Shown here piece after piece: positions 50,018 through 60,434 of a stretch of 64,000 bases of DNA (its first letter is position 1; every line of letters starts with the position of its first letter). Position numbers and translations under genes: made by a program. The DNA is from Cytobacillus eiseniae (lineage in GTDB: Bacteria; Bacillota; Bacilli; Bacillales; Cytobacillaceae): the NCBI RefSeq assembly GCF_017874625.1, contig NZ_JAGIKZ010000006.1, positions 1-64,000 on the forward strand, written 5' to 3'. Under the pieces are notes generated by a model. It was not told where the DNA came from and ran no database searches. It saw only the letters and a list, made by a program, of their open reading frames with translations.

Positions 50018-51388
50018 ATGAATAAAACAATCCCAGTAAATAAGAATGAATATATAGATGTAGAATTCGAAGATTTAACGCATGATGGTGCAGGAGTAGC
50101 AAAGATTGACGGCTACCCATTATTTGTACCGAATGGTCTCCCAGGTGAGAAGGCAAAGGTGAAAGTAATTAAGGTGAACAAAGGGTACGGCTTTGGCCGA
50201 TTAATTGAATTATACGAAGAAAGCCCATACCGAGTAGAACCTGCTTGCACCATCTATAAAGAGTGTGGCGGCTGTCAGCTCCAGCATTTAAGCTATGAGG
50301 GCCAACTGCTAGCAAAAGAGAAACAAGTGCGGGATGCATTGACGCGAATTGGAAAACTCCAGAATGTGAAGGTACACCCTGTTCTTGGCATGCAAGACCC
50401 TTGGCGGTACCGAAATAAAGCCCAAGTCCCTATCGGTGAACAAGAGGGTGGGCTTATTGGCGGCTTTTATCAACAGCGCACCCATCAGATTATTGATATG
50501 AAAGAATGCATCATTCAACAAGAAAAAAACGATGAAGTTGTCCAAGTCGTGAAGGAAATCTGCAGCCACTATGGCGTTCGTGCTTATGATGAAGGCAGGC
50601 ATAAAGGAGATCTTCGTCACGTCATGGTTCGTTATGGACTTATTACTGGAGAAGTAATGATCGTTCTCATAACAAGAACGAATGATTTGCCCCATAAAAA
50701 TAAGATTGTTGAAGACATTGTTTCTCGCATTCAAGGAGTCAAATCGATCTGCCATAATATCAATTCCAAAAAAACAAATGTTATTTTTGGCGATCAAACG
50801 AAAGTTCTGTGGGGAGAAGATGTCATATATGATTATATTGGAGAAATCAAATTTGCCATCTCTGCCCGTTCTTTCTATCAGGTCAACCCTGAGCAAACAA
50901 AAGTCCTATACGAAAAAGCATTAGAATTCGCCGATTTAAGCGGCGAAGAAAATGTCATCGATGCCTATTGCGGAATCGGAACCATTTCATTATTTTTAGC
51001 ACAAAAGGCGAAGAAGGTTTTTGGTGTCGAAATTGTACCAGAAGCGATTGAAGATGCGAAAAGAAATGCCGCACTCAACGGGATTAATAATGCGGAATTT
51101 GCTGTTGGAGAGGCGGAAATTGTTATCCCAAAATGGTATAACGAAGGCAATTCAGCAGACGTACTTGTTGTTGATCCTCCAAGGAAAGGCTGTGATGAGG
51201 CTCTTTTGCAAACCATTATTGATATGAAACCGAAAAAAGTTGTCTATGTTAGCTGTAATCCTGGGACATTGGCGAGGGATTTGCGGGTATTGGAAGATGG
51301 TGGTTATAGGACGGTTGAAGTGCAGCCGGTGGATATGTTTCCGCAGTCAACACATGTGGAGTGTGTGGTAAAACTAATTTTAAAATAA
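50018..51388 (+). CDS. rlmCD: 23S rRNA (uracil-5-)-methyltransferase RlmCD
   Basis: This RumA-type enzyme makes m5U in 23S rRNA with SAM; the B. subtilis homologue modifies two uridines. The 456-residue protein has an N-terminal TRAM domain ([20 protein letters not shown]), the Fe-S cysteines in [17 protein letters not shown] motif [28 protein letters not shown] and the catalytic Cys in [19 protein letters not shown] lies upstream of the ATG. Confidence 0.96.
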   Translation: MNKTIPVNKNEYIDVEFEDLTHDGAGVAKIDGYPLFVPNGLPGEKAKVKVIKVNKGYGFGRLIELYEESPYRVEPACTIYKECGGCQLQHLSYEGQLLAKEKQVRDALTRIGKLQNVKVHPVLGMQDPWRYRNKAQVPIGEQEGGLIGGFYQQRTHQIIDMKECIIQQEKNDEVVQVVKEICSHYGVRAYDEGRHKGDLRHVMVRYGLITGEVMIVLITRTNDLPHKNKIVEDIVSRIQGVKSICHNINSKKTNVIFGDQTKVLWGEDVIYDYIGEIKFAISARSFYQVNPEQTKVLYEKALEFADLSGEENVIDAYCGIGTISLFLAQKAKKVFGVEIVPEAIEDAKRNAALNGINNAEFAVGEAEIVIPKWYNEGNSADVLVVDPPRKGCDEALLQTIIDMKPKKVVYVSCNPGTLARDLRVLEDGGYRTVEVQPVDMFPQSTHVECVVKLILK

Positions 51389-51468
51389 ATTAAGTGAGCT
51401 TGTTTCTTAGCTGAAATGAGCTCACCTTGCTTAACTATTTATTAATTTAGCAATTTTTAGTTGAATAT

Positions 51469-51548
51469 CGAAGTGTATTTTAGGTTCCCTCAGACTAATT
51501 GTTTGGGGGAATTTTGTTTTAGTTGTTCTAACTTTTACGCAGGATAAG
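51469..51548 (+). repeat. Short dispersed repeat D, copy 1
   Basis: The sequence GTTCCCTC-GACTAAT-TT-GGGGGAATTTT followed by TAACTTTTACG is shared with 54682-54770 at about 75% by eye. TTCCC/GGGGAA gives a terminator-like stem. It lies upstream of the NIF3-like gene. A GTGAGCT/AGCTCAC hairpin at about 51393-51426 follows rlmCD. Confidence 0.55.
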
Positions 51549-51684
51549 AAGTTTTTCGTTGGGGAAATATGTTTGTGTTACAATGGGTAAAGATTAATGT
51601 TTAGAAAATTCTTTATTTTATATTATACACTAAGGTAATAATGAAAATTGAAGGCAAGCATGATGAAATAGAGGAGGTAAGTAT

Positions 51685-52437
51685 ATGGATGTTACACAAA
51701 TTGTAGAAAGAATTGATGATCTTTTTAATATAACAAGTAAGGAAATCTATTCAAGTGAATCTGGGATTACATACGATGCAGGTAAAAAAGTAAAAAGAAT
51801 AGGCTACTGTGTTAACCTAACGCTTGAAACAATAGAGGAAGCAAGAATTTATGGAGTTGATATGATGGTGACTCACCACGATGCATGGGATGAAATATTT
51901 GGATTAAAAGAGGCATGCATAGAAAAACTAACAGAATACGGGATAAGTCACTACTATAATCACTTACCGCTTGATGATTGTAACTTTGGAACAAATGATA
52001 GTTTATTAAAAAAATTGAATTTAGAAATTGTTAAAAGAACCCACGAATGGGAAGGGTTATATTTTGGTAGAGTCGCAGAATATGAGGAAGAAATTGAGCT
52101 TAATGAATTAGTAAAAAGTATTGAAAATCTACTTGAAGAACCAGTTAAATTTTGGCAGTTTAATGACAGAAAGGTAAAGCGAGTGGGCTTAGTCTGTGGC
52201 AATGGAGCACCGACAACTTGTCTTAAGGAAGCGGTTGAAAACAAGTGTGATGTATACATTACAGGTGAATGTAATTTATATACGATTCAATATGCGAGTT
52301 TTAAAGGAATAAACCTCATCATTGGAAGTCATACTTTCACAGAATTCTTTGGAGTTGAAAGTTTAGCATTGAAATTGAATGAGAATATAAAAGAACTTGA
52401 AGTAGTGAGACTTAATGAAGAGCATTATGAAGCTTGA
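51685..52437 (+). CDS. NIF3/DUF34-family dinuclear metal protein
   Basis: The 250-residue protein belongs to the NIF3 family: MMVTHHDAWDE (~54-64) gives the first metal-binding histidines, and GSHTFTEFFGVESLA (~217-231) the second set. Family members bind two metal ions and are proposed hydrolases or folate-related enzymes, but the reaction is not settled. It is not the conserved copy beside sigA, so it may be a second, diverged paralogue in an accessory region. GGAGGTAAG precedes the ATG. Confidence 0.85.
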   Translation: MDVTQIVERIDDLFNITSKEIYSSESGITYDAGKKVKRIGYCVNLTLETIEEARIYGVDMMVTHHDAWDEIFGLKEACIEKLTEYGISHYYNHLPLDDCNFGTNDSLLKKLNLEIVKRTHEWEGLYFGRVAEYEEEIELNELVKSIENLLEEPVKFWQFNDRKVKRVGLVCGNGAPTTCLKEAVENKCDVYITGECNLYTIQYASFKGINLIIGSHTFTEFFGVESLALKLNENIKELEVVRLNEEHYEA

Positions 52438-52657
52438 GTTGACATTGTGTTTCCTCCACTAATATTAGTTTTCATCAATTTATTTTCTCTCTTTTGCATT
52501 TCCTGCAAAAAGGCAATTCGATTCAAATGGTCATTCAAAAACATATGATGTACCTACATATTAGAAGCCTATAAATTGCATACTCACTAATCAACAAATT
52601 CTGGTAGAGTTTGAAATCACTTATAGGAGCCTACAGTTGCCTCGAGTACATTTGCAT

Positions 52658-52700
52658 AACAAAGCCTCCTGTCCATTCGTGAACAGGAGGCTTTGTTTGT
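52658..52700. terminator. Long hairpin in the NIF3-MCP gap
   Basis: AACAAAGCCTCCTGT and ACAGGAGGCTTTGTT form a perfect 15-bp stem with a 10-base loop, with weak T-rich flanks. It probably ends the NIF3-like transcript. The rest of the 52438-53010 gap holds no gene. Confidence 0.7.
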
Positions 52701-53010
52701 CGTTGGTCGTAAGTCTGTTAATTATTGCTGCGGCTGTTCTTCTGAGACATTCACTTGGAACGTAACCATAAAAAGACACTCTGATTATGATTTTTAAGGT
52801 TTTTTTAAGATACATCGTTGATAATCTAGATTGAGATACATATTTCTAGTAATAATTAATCAGTAAAAGGTTAAATCTGTAATATCGGTTACATCAAATT
52901 GGAGCATCTAGTCTCTATTTTCCTGCAAATATGAAGTTGGTTGAGCAGCCGCAGAAATATTCGTACAAGGGGCATGGAGGAACAAAATAAATAGTAGGTG
53001 GAATAGTTAA

Positions 53011-54336
53011 ATGAAAAAAATATCTACAAAGATTATCCTTATATCATTATTAAATTCAATAATGATTGCAATTACAAATGTAGGCGCATCATTAGTTATG
53101 CGCAATGGTGATAGTAATACACTTCCCACTAATACAGAATCTGCACAGCAAATGCAGCAAGGTTTTATCATTCCTACAACGGTATTGTGGGGGTTAATTA
53201 TTTCTCTGATCATCGGTGTTGTATTGTCGTATATTTTAGGAAAAGCGATTGAAAAACCCATTGTCAAAATAACTGAGATTGCGGAAGAAACGGCGAATCT
53301 CAATCTAGTTGAGACAGATGGTGAATTTGAAAAACTATTAAACATAAAAGATCAGACTGGAGATATGGCAAGAGCTTTACATGACACAAGAAAAGCTCTC
53401 CGGGTTATGGCTTCTGAGTTACAAGAGGTATCTTCAACAGTGACTAATCACTCAGATAAATTGACCAAAAATACAAATGAAAACGTGAATTCGATTACAC
53501 AAGTTGTAACAACTATAGACCAGCTTGCAGCAGGTAACTCTGCACAAGCTGAGACCATGAGTGGAATTAGCAAGACATTATCAGATGTGGTGCTTTTAAT
53601 AGATGAGATAGCAAGAAAAACATCTGAAGGCGCAGAGCAAGCATCCCAATCGATCGAATCAATAAATGAAGGTCAAACAAGTGTCGATATGCAGACGAAG
53701 AAAATGGATGAAACCCTTCGTGTATCTAATGAAGTTAATCGTTCTATTAATGAACTAAAAGAAATGATTTACCAAGTAACAGGATTTGTAGGGATTATTA
53801 CATCCATCGCAGAACAAACAAATTTATTAGCCTTAAATGCCTCAATTGAAGCAGCTAGAGCTGGTGAGGCTGGTAAAGGATTTTCGGTGGTAGCAGATGA
53901 GATTCGAAAACTAGCAGAAAAGGCCTCTAATTCAGCAAGTGAAATAACATCTATTATCGAAAAGACTTCAGATAGGACAGATTTAGCCGTAACAAATATT
54001 GAACAATCAAATAAATTAGTGGATGAACAAAGAGATGCCTTAAAGATTACAGAAGAAGCTTTTGATAAGATAAAGTATATGTATGAAGATATTGTGGGGG
54101 GATTTAAACAAACTGCAGTGGCCATGAGAACTGTTAATGAAAATTCGAAAATGGTATCTATTCAGATTCAAGATTTAACTTCACAAGTAGAAGACTTTGC
54201 GGCAAGCACAGAAGAAATATCTGCAATTGGGCAAGAACAGTTAGTTTCTACTGAGATTATTGCAAATTCGGCTAAAGAACTTGATGAATTAGCGATCACT
54301 CTAAACAATCAAATTAATAAACTCAAAATTAACTAG
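53011..54336 (+). CDS. Methyl-accepting chemotaxis protein with a minimal outer domain
   Basis: The 441-residue receptor has two membrane helices (about 7-27 and 55-77) separated by only ~28 residues, then a HAMP domain and the signalling coiled coil. The hairpin tip is canonical: [33 protein letters not shown] starts near 271. With almost no outer domain, sensing must occur in the membrane, in the cytoplasm or through a partner. AGTAGGTGG lies upstream of the ATG. No other chemotaxis gene is nearby. Confidence 0.93.
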   Translation: MKKISTKIILISLLNSIMIAITNVGASLVMRNGDSNTLPTNTESAQQMQQGFIIPTTVLWGLIISLIIGVVLSYILGKAIEKPIVKITEIAEETANLNLVETDGEFEKLLNIKDQTGDMARALHDTRKALRVMASELQEVSSTVTNHSDKLTKNTNENVNSITQVVTTIDQLAAGNSAQAETMSGISKTLSDVVLLIDEIARKTSEGAEQASQSIESINEGQTSVDMQTKKMDETLRVSNEVNRSINELKEMIYQVTGFVGIITSIAEQTNLLALNASIEAARAGEAGKGFSVVADEIRKLAEKASNSASEITSIIEKTSDRTDLAVTNIEQSNKLVDEQRDALKITEEAFDKIKYMYEDIVGGFKQTAVAMRTVNENSKMVSIQIQDLTSQVEDFAASTEEISAIGQEQLVSTEIIANSAKELDELAITLNNQINKLKIN

Positions 54337-54424
54337 GGTAATTCTAATATTTGATATAATCATATTAAAATAAGCATAGACAAGTTAAGTATACGACGAA
54401 AAAAGGTTGGGAGTGGAAATCACA

Positions 54425-54565
54425 TTGAATCTCAAAGAGAAGGCAAAAAAACTCCCATCTTCCCCAGGTGTTTATTTGATGAAAGATTCCTCAGATCATA
54501 TCATATATGTGGGAAAGTCGAAAATGCCGTTAATGAATTACTTAATTTATAACAAGCGATTATAA
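54425..54565 (+). pseudogene. Truncated GIY-YIG nuclease (UvrC N-terminal-like)
   Basis: The 46-codon frame from TTG 54425 (LNLKEKAKKLPSSPGVYLMK then HIIYVGKSK) is the start of a UvrC/Cho-type GIY-YIG domain. After VGKSK the match stops and a TAA follows at 54563, so the catalytic Arg, Glu and rest of the domain are missing. GGGAGTGG gives a plausible ribosome binding site. It is probably a deletion remnant. Confidence 0.75.
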
Positions 54566-54999
54566 TTTCGGTAGGTAAACACGACTATATCAATAGATCT
54601 GCTATTACCGCTCAAGCCTCGTTGATTGCATGGCGTTAATAGAGTTGAAATAGTTTATTGACAATAGGTTTTCTTGCCTCCAGCTGAAAATTCAAGTATG
54701 TTTTATGTTCCCTCGGACTAATCATTCGGGGGGATTTTTTTCCCCCTAAGATTTAACTTTTACGTGGAATTAAGGAGTAATTGAAACATGGAACAGCGAA
54801 CATTCCTACAGAAAAATAGTGTGGCAACGCTGCACCTATATAAAAAACGAAAAAAATGCCTGCCTCGGAACTCTGATTGATGATGAAGTTGCACGGAGGC
54901 TGGCGATTGCTGAAAAGCATTTTTACAGTAATAGTTAAAATGTAATGCGTCCCAACATTTTCTCAACTTTTATACAATAAAGGATTTCAGCAAAAAGTC
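54566..54999. other. Decayed intergenic region with repeat D copy 2 and a gene fragment
   Basis: Repeat D copy 2 spans about 54682-54770. After it, 54865-54946 encodes a short stretch reading CLGTLIDDEVARRLAIAEKH in one frame while a start with ribosome binding site (AAGGAG, ATG 54788) is in another frame. This looks like a frameshifted remnant of an unknown gene. No intact gene is present. Confidence 0.4.
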
Positions 55000-56820
55000 T
55001 TAAAAATAAAAATCCCAATACAAGATATTCACACATAAAATAATAGTGGAAATAAGCGTCATGATTCTAATTGACGTTTGATATTTATATGTTTTTTTAT
55101 TTTTTAATAGAAAAAGTAAATAGCCACTTATGACAAATGAAATAGCCATATAGAATATATTTGCAGTTAAAAAAGGTGTAAGTGATGAATAGGTTGTCAT
55201 CGATAATGTTTTGTAACCAATCCAAATTACGTTAATGAACATGAATACATTTAACAAATGTTGAATTACATGTAATTTAGATTGTTGTTTTTTTCGTAAC
55301 TTTTTAAAAACCGTGACAATCATAAATCCAAAAGAAAACAGGGCGGAAAATACCCCTAGAATCATTAATCCCCATTCAAGGAAATGTTTATAAAATGGAA
55401 CGTAAAGTAAATCTGTATGTACAGATGATAAGATTTTTTTAGTTTCAGGATGTTTGGAATAAACATCAAGAGCATATCCACTAAAGTCATCTTCTGTTAT
55501 GTAAATATTCGGCTCTGCCTGTGAATAATAAAAGTCGTTCATCATTAAATCATGTGAACCCGTCTGTTTCGCTTTGCTCCTTAAAAATAGTCCGTATACT
55601 TTACTAAATCCATGGCGAGGCACGCGAGCTGGCTCATAAATGCCATTCCATTCTGAAGAGTTCTCCAAATTTGTATGATTTCCTATATGCGTATAGTTAC
55701 CAAAAATAATTTCAGGAATGCGTAGTGTGAACGTACTTTCGTTTGCCATGTTAGTCAACACTAAAACGCCTATACGCTCTACTCTGTCTAAATAAATGGA
55801 GGAGCTGAAAGAAATCGTATTTCCTCCATGACCAAAAACCTGCTCACTAGCGGATGGCAAGAAAAATAAACCATTTGCAATTCTTGGTATACTGGATTCC
55901 GGGTAATATAAAGAAGGTTTAAACAGGAAATCAATGGTATTGTGGTGTTTAAATAAAGGCGTTCCATCCTCAGCTAATAGCGCTTGTAATAGTTTTTGAA
56001 GATCTGAGGCTACTCCCATTACACCTCCGGAAGGATACATAGGAATCACATAATGATTCGGTTCTATTAATTGAAGGTCCTCTGTATACCCTTGCACTTT
56101 TTGCCTCTGCTCTTTCACCCACTGATTATCGTTCTGTTCGGGATCTATTGCTGTTTTTGTCATGTGAAGGGGATCGAAAATATGCTTTTGAATGTATTCT
56201 CGATAATCTAAACCACTCACTTCTTCAACAATGTAAGCTGCGAGACTTGCCCCATAGTTTGAATAAGCAACAAATTGCCCAGGGGGAAATACTTGCTTAA
56301 TATCAGCTGCTTCCAGTGCTTCTCTTAATGAAGGAATTTTAGTAGGATGATAGATCATTAAGTCTGTATAACTATCATCAAATCCCGCTGTATGATTCAT
56401 TAAATGTTGCAAAGTGACTGGAGTGTCAAACGATGTTTTTAAGCGGAAATCATGAGGCAAATAAGTTTTGATATCCATTTCTAAAGCAAGTTTTTCATCC
56501 TCTACTAATTGTAAAACACTAATCCAAATGAGGATTTTAGAAACAGATCCCCATTCAAAAACTGTTTCCTCATCGACGCGTGTTTGTTTTTCTATATCTG
56601 CATACCCTTTCATTTTATAAATTATTTCATCCTCGCTTACTGCAATCGTTGCGACACCAGCAGCAGTATTTTCATGTTTTGTCATAAAATCTATTAATTT
56701 ATTTTCTAATCTTTGTTGTTCCGTTGCAGAAAAGACAGGTTTAGTAGCATATCCAAACAAAATATAAATAAGAAATAAACAAATGAATATGTTAAATCGT
56801 TTATTATTTTGATTGTTCAC
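55000..56820 (-). CDS. Membrane-anchored serine hydrolase (beta-lactamase/PBP-like)
   Basis: The 606-residue protein has an N-terminal signal or anchor (about 10-30), then a class C beta-lactamase-type domain with Ser92-V-S-Lys95, Tyr186-S-Asn188 and a late HGGN motif (in VFGHGGNTISFSS). The last ~150 residues hold four or five membrane helices. Relatives act on cell-wall peptides or D-amino esters, or give drug resistance; this one's substrate is unknown. The catalytic part should face outside. It is monocistronic on the minus strand. Confidence 0.88.
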   Translation of the reverse strand: MNNQNNKRFNIFICLFLIYILFGYATKPVFSATEQQRLENKLIDFMTKHENTAAGVATIAVSEDEIIYKMKGYADIEKQTRVDEETVFEWGSVSKILIWISVLQLVEDEKLALEMDIKTYLPHDFRLKTSFDTPVTLQHLMNHTAGFDDSYTDLMIYHPTKIPSLREALEAADIKQVFPPGQFVAYSNYGASLAAYIVEEVSGLDYREYIQKHIFDPLHMTKTAIDPEQNDNQWVKEQRQKVQGYTEDLQLIEPNHYVIPMYPSGGVMGVASDLQKLLQALLAEDGTPLFKHHNTIDFLFKPSLYYPESSIPRIANGLFFLPSASEQVFGHGGNTISFSSSIYLDRVERIGVLVLTNMANESTFTLRIPEIIFGNYTHIGNHTNLENSSEWNGIYEPARVPRHGFSKVYGLFLRSKAKQTGSHDLMMNDFYYSQAEPNIYITEDDFSGYALDVYSKHPETKKILSSVHTDLLYVPFYKHFLEWGLMILGVFSALFSFGFMIVTVFKKLRKKQQSKLHVIQHLLNVFMFINVIWIGYKTLSMTTYSSLTPFLTANIFYMAISFVISGYLLFLLKNKKTYKYQTSIRIMTLISTIILCVNILYWDFYF

Positions 56821-56941
56821 TATATATCAGACCCCTCTCCCTAATTCCCCCTATTATTCCATAAAGTGGGACGGAACTCCAATTATTATTACATCCAGAC
56901 ATTCACTCGATAATTACAAAAGTGGTCCATAATAAACAGTT

Positions 56942-57148
56942 TTAAAAATACCATTCAAGACTGATTTTCGTTAATACATAAATTGTTAAACATATTATAA
57001 TAGAATATAAATTGAAATGAATCAGTGGGGATTTAATTGAGATGGTTTGAAGTACGTCGGTATTTTCGTTGTCTTCTAGTAAAAGCTTTTTAATCAAGAG
57101 TTCCAGTTGTTTACCATTGAGACAGTTATATATGTAAGTTTCAAGCAT
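56942..57148 (-). CDS. Possible small membrane protein
   Basis: A 68-codon frame with a charged N-terminal part (ELLIKKLLLEDNENTDV) and a C-terminal hydrophobic helix. No ribosome binding site precedes the ATG and no family is recognised. It may be chance in AT-rich DNA. It is the only candidate in the 56821-57247 gap between two serine hydrolase genes. Confidence 0.25.
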   Translation of the reverse strand: MLETYIYNCLNGKQLELLIKKLLLEDNENTDVLQTISIKSPLIHFNLYSIIICLTIYVLTKISLEWYF

Positions 57149-57247
57149 ATGATTGAATGAATTAATGAGTAAATTGAACAGGAATGAATGTTTAAAAGCA
57201 GGGGGAATTGTATCAATATTAATAAGGGATGAAAGGATGATATCTCT

Positions 57248-58270
57248 GTGGATACTACCAAAATTGATATTCTTTTTAAGAAATTAACATCATCTGATAA
57301 AATTCATGAAAGCGTATTACTAATTGAAACATCATCTGGAGATTTCAATTTTACTAGAGAGTATGAGCGGGATATAGATTCCCCTATGCTTATGGCTAGT
57401 ACAACAAAGCTTTTTACTACTACCTGTATCTATGCCTTAGCGCAGGAGGGGAAGATAGATTTAAAAGATAAAATATCTCATTATTTGCAAAAGGAAATTA
57501 TTGCTGGATTACATGTCTACAAAGGTAAAGAGTATACCTCGGAGCTTACTATAGAACATCTATTATTACAAACAAGCGGTTTGCCTGACTTTTACCTGGA
57601 GGGTGCAAAATCTATTTTTTCAAAGGTAAAAGAGCAGGATTTTTCTTACTCCTTTGAGGATGAACTCAAATGGATTAATTCTAAGAAAGCTCGATTTATA
57701 CCCGGCACAAAAAGAAAAGCCTATTATTCAGATGTCAACTTTGATTTGCTTGGTAAAATCATTGAGGTGGCAAATGTTTCTACGCTGCAGGAGGCATATG
57801 AAAAATACATATTTTCCCTATTAAACCTCAAAAACACCTATATTGCTTGCAATGAAAGTGATTTCATACCACATACTTATTATAAGAACCAACGTTTAGA
57901 TAGACCTTTGTTTGTTCGTAGCAGTTATGCTAGCGGCGGCGGAATCACAACTGCACGAGAACTAATGATTTTTATCAAGGCATTTTGGAATGGAGAACTA
58001 TTTGATACAACCTTCTTCTCCAAGCAAACACAGTGTAATCCGCTTCAGATGTCTTTCTATCCTATTCACTATATGAGTGGGTATATGAAAATCAGTGTGT
58101 CATCCCCATTTAGGAAAAAATACACATTAGTTGGTCACTCGGGTTCAACAGGTTCTTTTGCCTTCTATTGTCCAGAAAAGGATCTATTTCTTGTTGGTGA
58201 TGTACCGCAAATCGCCTCTCCCAGTTCTTGCGTTAGATTAGCCATGCGAGCTGTACTGGCTGCTCATTGA
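57248..58270 (+). CDS. Serine hydrolase (beta-lactamase family)
   Basis: The 340-residue protein has Ser51-T-T-Lys54, Tyr160-S-Asp162 and a late HSGSTGSF motif, the three boxes of the class C beta-lactamase/esterase superfamily. The second box ends in Asp instead of Asn. There is no signal peptide, so it is probably cytoplasmic, unlike its neighbour. The GTG start follows AAAGGATGA. The substrate is unknown; peptidase, esterase or lactamase activity are all possible. Confidence 0.85.
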   Translation: MDTTKIDILFKKLTSSDKIHESVLLIETSSGDFNFTREYERDIDSPMLMASTTKLFTTTCIYALAQEGKIDLKDKISHYLQKEIIAGLHVYKGKEYTSELTIEHLLLQTSGLPDFYLEGAKSIFSKVKEQDFSYSFEDELKWINSKKARFIPGTKRKAYYSDVNFDLLGKIIEVANVSTLQEAYEKYIFSLLNLKNTYIACNESDFIPHTYYKNQRLDRPLFVRSSYASGGGITTARELMIFIKAFWNGELFDTTFFSKQTQCNPLQMSFYPIHYMSGYMKISVSSPFRKKYTLVGHSGSTGSFAFYCPEKDLFLVGDVPQIASPSSCVRLAMRAVLAAH

Positions 58271-58466
58271 TAAAGCCGAGTAAAAACATATTGAGATTCA
58301 CAATATAAAAAGGGCTTATTAACAGATCGCATTATTTTACAATTGTATTTATATTTTTCATAATAAAGATAATAAGGAAAGTACGTATTAAATGTCATTG
58401 TTTAATATTAAAGTTACTGATATGTGATAATATGTAATCAAATCCATCTTAATCGGCGGTGATCAA

Positions 58467-58733
58467 ATGGTTAATGTATTATCTTCAGAGGAACTTATGA
58501 ATTACATTAGTAAAATGGATAGTGAAAATTCTGTCGTTCAATTTTCTATCCCGGGTAAAGGCAGATTTACACTTGTTCTTCAAGAGGAAGACGATCAATC
58601 AATAAAAGCTGATGTAAAGAAAAATCCGCAACTTGAATTGATGTTTAAAGAAAGTGAAGAACAATATAAGAGTGGACTAGGGGATACGACTTCAGATCTA
58701 TTAAAGTCACTTTCAGAAAAGGATTTCAGGTAA
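58467..58733 (+). CDS. Antitoxin of a ParE/RelE-type toxin-antitoxin pair
   Basis: An 88-residue acidic protein located directly before a ParE-like toxin, with a TAATG overlap (stop and start share a base). Such antitoxins bind the toxin with their C-terminal half and DNA with the N-terminal half. I see no standard DNA-binding motif by eye, so the call rests mainly on context. GGCGGTGAT precedes the ATG. Confidence 0.7.
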   Translation: MVNVLSSEELMNYISKMDSENSVVQFSIPGKGRFTLVLQEEDDQSIKADVKKNPQLELMFKESEEQYKSGLGDTTSDLLKSLSEKDFR

Positions 58734-59017
58734 TGGGAGCCCGTAATGTTATATGGACTCCAGCTGTGAGAGAGAAACTTATTGAATTTAGAAGTTCCAG
58801 ATTTACAGCTGAGGAGACTTTTGATTTTATTTCTCATCTCGTGTTAGAAATAGAGGATTTACTAAAAAACCCCATTATAGGTAAAGCCTATACTGAGAAA
58901 TTTGGAAAATATAAAGGGATTTCAAGATTAGTTATTAAGAAATTTCAAATTTATTTCAAACAAGTTAATAATGATATTGTTATTATCGCAATTTTGTTTC
59001 CAGGTGAGAATAAATAG
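58733..59017 (+). CDS. ParE/RelE-family toxin
   Basis: The 94-residue protein fits the RelE/ParE fold: an N-terminal VIWTPAVREKL strand-helix, a helical pair, then GKYKGISRLVIKKFQIYF and a final strand VIIAILFPGENK. ParE members poison gyrase and RelE members cleave mRNA; the sequence alone does not decide which. It is translationally coupled to the antitoxin. Confidence 0.85.
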   Translation: MGARNVIWTPAVREKLIEFRSSRFTAEETFDFISHLVLEIEDLLKNPIIGKAYTEKFGKYKGISRLVIKKFQIYFKQVNNDIVIIAILFPGENK

Positions 59018-59090
59018 CGATAAACCTAAATGGATTTTTCTAAAGCACGATCCTAAGCCCTCTTATGGTTGAATTCGGTATAATAGAAAA

Positions 59091-59131
59091 GCAGTTGATA
59101 TAGAGCCCATCTATACCATCTGCTTTTTTGT
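59091..59131 (+). terminator. Terminator after the toxin-antitoxin pair
   Basis: GCAG...ATATAGA-GCCCA-TCTATA...CTGC stem followed by TTTTTTG. Confidence 0.75.
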
Positions 59132-59321
59132 TTATAAAAATTCCATTCAACGCCGATTTTCGTTACAATAAAGAATGTTGATTTTACAAATGATAAATAT
59201 CCAAATGTGTTTGATAATCAGATATGACGCATGATATAAGTATAAAAGAAGTGAACATGTGGCTTTATATTTTTCATTGAAAAATAAAGTTGTATCGATA
59301 GTGAGAGGATTTGAGTTTGAA

Positions 59322-60278
59322 ATGATCGATAATTTTTGGCGTGATTTGCCGCGGCCGTTTTTTGTGCTTGCACCAATGGAAGATGTGACAGATGTTGTTT
59401 TTCGTCACGTAGTCAGTGAGGCTGGGCGACCAGATGTGTTTTTCACAGAGTTTACAAACTCTGATAGCTATTGTCATCCAGAAGGCATAAAAAGTGTGCG
59501 TGGCCGTTTGACATTTACGGAAGATGAACAGCCAATGGTGGCGCATATTTGGGGGGATAATCCCGAATATTTCCGACAAATGAGTATTGGCATGGCAGAG
59601 CTTGGATTTAAAGGCATCGATATTAATATGGGCTGCCCGGTACCGAATGTGGCATCGAGAGGGAAGGGGAGTGGCCTTATTCTTCGTCCAGATGTTGCAG
59701 CAGAACTTATTCAAGCAGCAAAAGCAGGCGGTCTTCCTGTCAGTGTGAAAACACGACTTGGCTATAAGGAGATTAATGAGTGGGAAGAGTGGCTAACGCA
59801 TATTTTTAAACAGGATATTGCAAACCTTTCTATTCATTTACGTACGAGAGAGGAAATGAGCCAAGTTGATGCGCATTGGGAGCTCATTCCAGAAATCAAG
59901 AAATTACGTGACCGTATCGCACCTAATACACTGCTAACAATCAATGGAGACATTCCTGACCGTCAAAAGGGGTTGGAGCTTGCGGAAGCATATGGGATTG
60001 ATGGGGTAATGATCGGGCGAGGGATTTTTAAAAATCCATTTGCTTTTGAAAAAGAGCCTAAAGAGCATAGCAGTGAGGAATATCTTGATCTTTTAAGATT
60101 GCAGCTTGATCTACAAGATCAGTATGAAGACGAACTGCCACGTTCAATGACAGGACTTCATCGCTTCTTCAAAATTTATGTCAAAGGATTCCCGGGCGCT
60201 GCTGAATTAAGAAATCAATTGATGAACACGAAATCAACAGATGAAGTACGTGCCATGCTTGATAACTTTGGAAAGTGA
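59322..60278 (+). CDS. dus: tRNA-dihydrouridine synthase
   Basis: Dus reduces uridines in the D-loop of tRNA using FMN and NADPH. The 318-residue protein starts [20 protein letters not shown], has the catalytic Cys in [20 protein letters not shown] and the FMN phosphate site [18 protein letters not shown] 59322 is used; the open frame extends to 59259 without a good site or homology. It is followed by a large terminator. Confidence 0.93.
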   Translation: MIDNFWRDLPRPFFVLAPMEDVTDVVFRHVVSEAGRPDVFFTEFTNSDSYCHPEGIKSVRGRLTFTEDEQPMVAHIWGDNPEYFRQMSIGMAELGFKGIDINMGCPVPNVASRGKGSGLILRPDVAAELIQAAKAGGLPVSVKTRLGYKEINEWEEWLTHIFKQDIANLSIHLRTREEMSQVDAHWELIPEIKKLRDRIAPNTLLTINGDIPDRQKGLELAEAYGIDGVMIGRGIFKNPFAFEKEPKEHSSEEYLDLLRLQLDLQDQYEDELPRSMTGLHRFFKIYVKGFPGAAELRNQLMNTKSTDEVRAMLDNFGK

Positions 60279-60365
60279 TTAAGTTTTTTATGAAGGAAGG
60301 AATTCTTTAGAATGTGAATAACTTAAATAGCAGTGTTTTGTACGATTATTTATAAATAAATATAT

Positions 60366-60434
60366 AGACCTTTGAGTGCTGTGGTTATTGAATCCTCTAT
60401 TCAATTGCACAACAGCTCATAGGTCTTTTTTTGT
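60366..60434 (+). terminator. Large terminator after dus
   Basis: AGACCT-TT-GAG...CTC-AT-AGGTCT with inner ATTGAA/TTCAAT pairing, followed by TTTTTTT. The remaining part of the 60279-60833 gap shows no gene. Confidence 0.8.
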
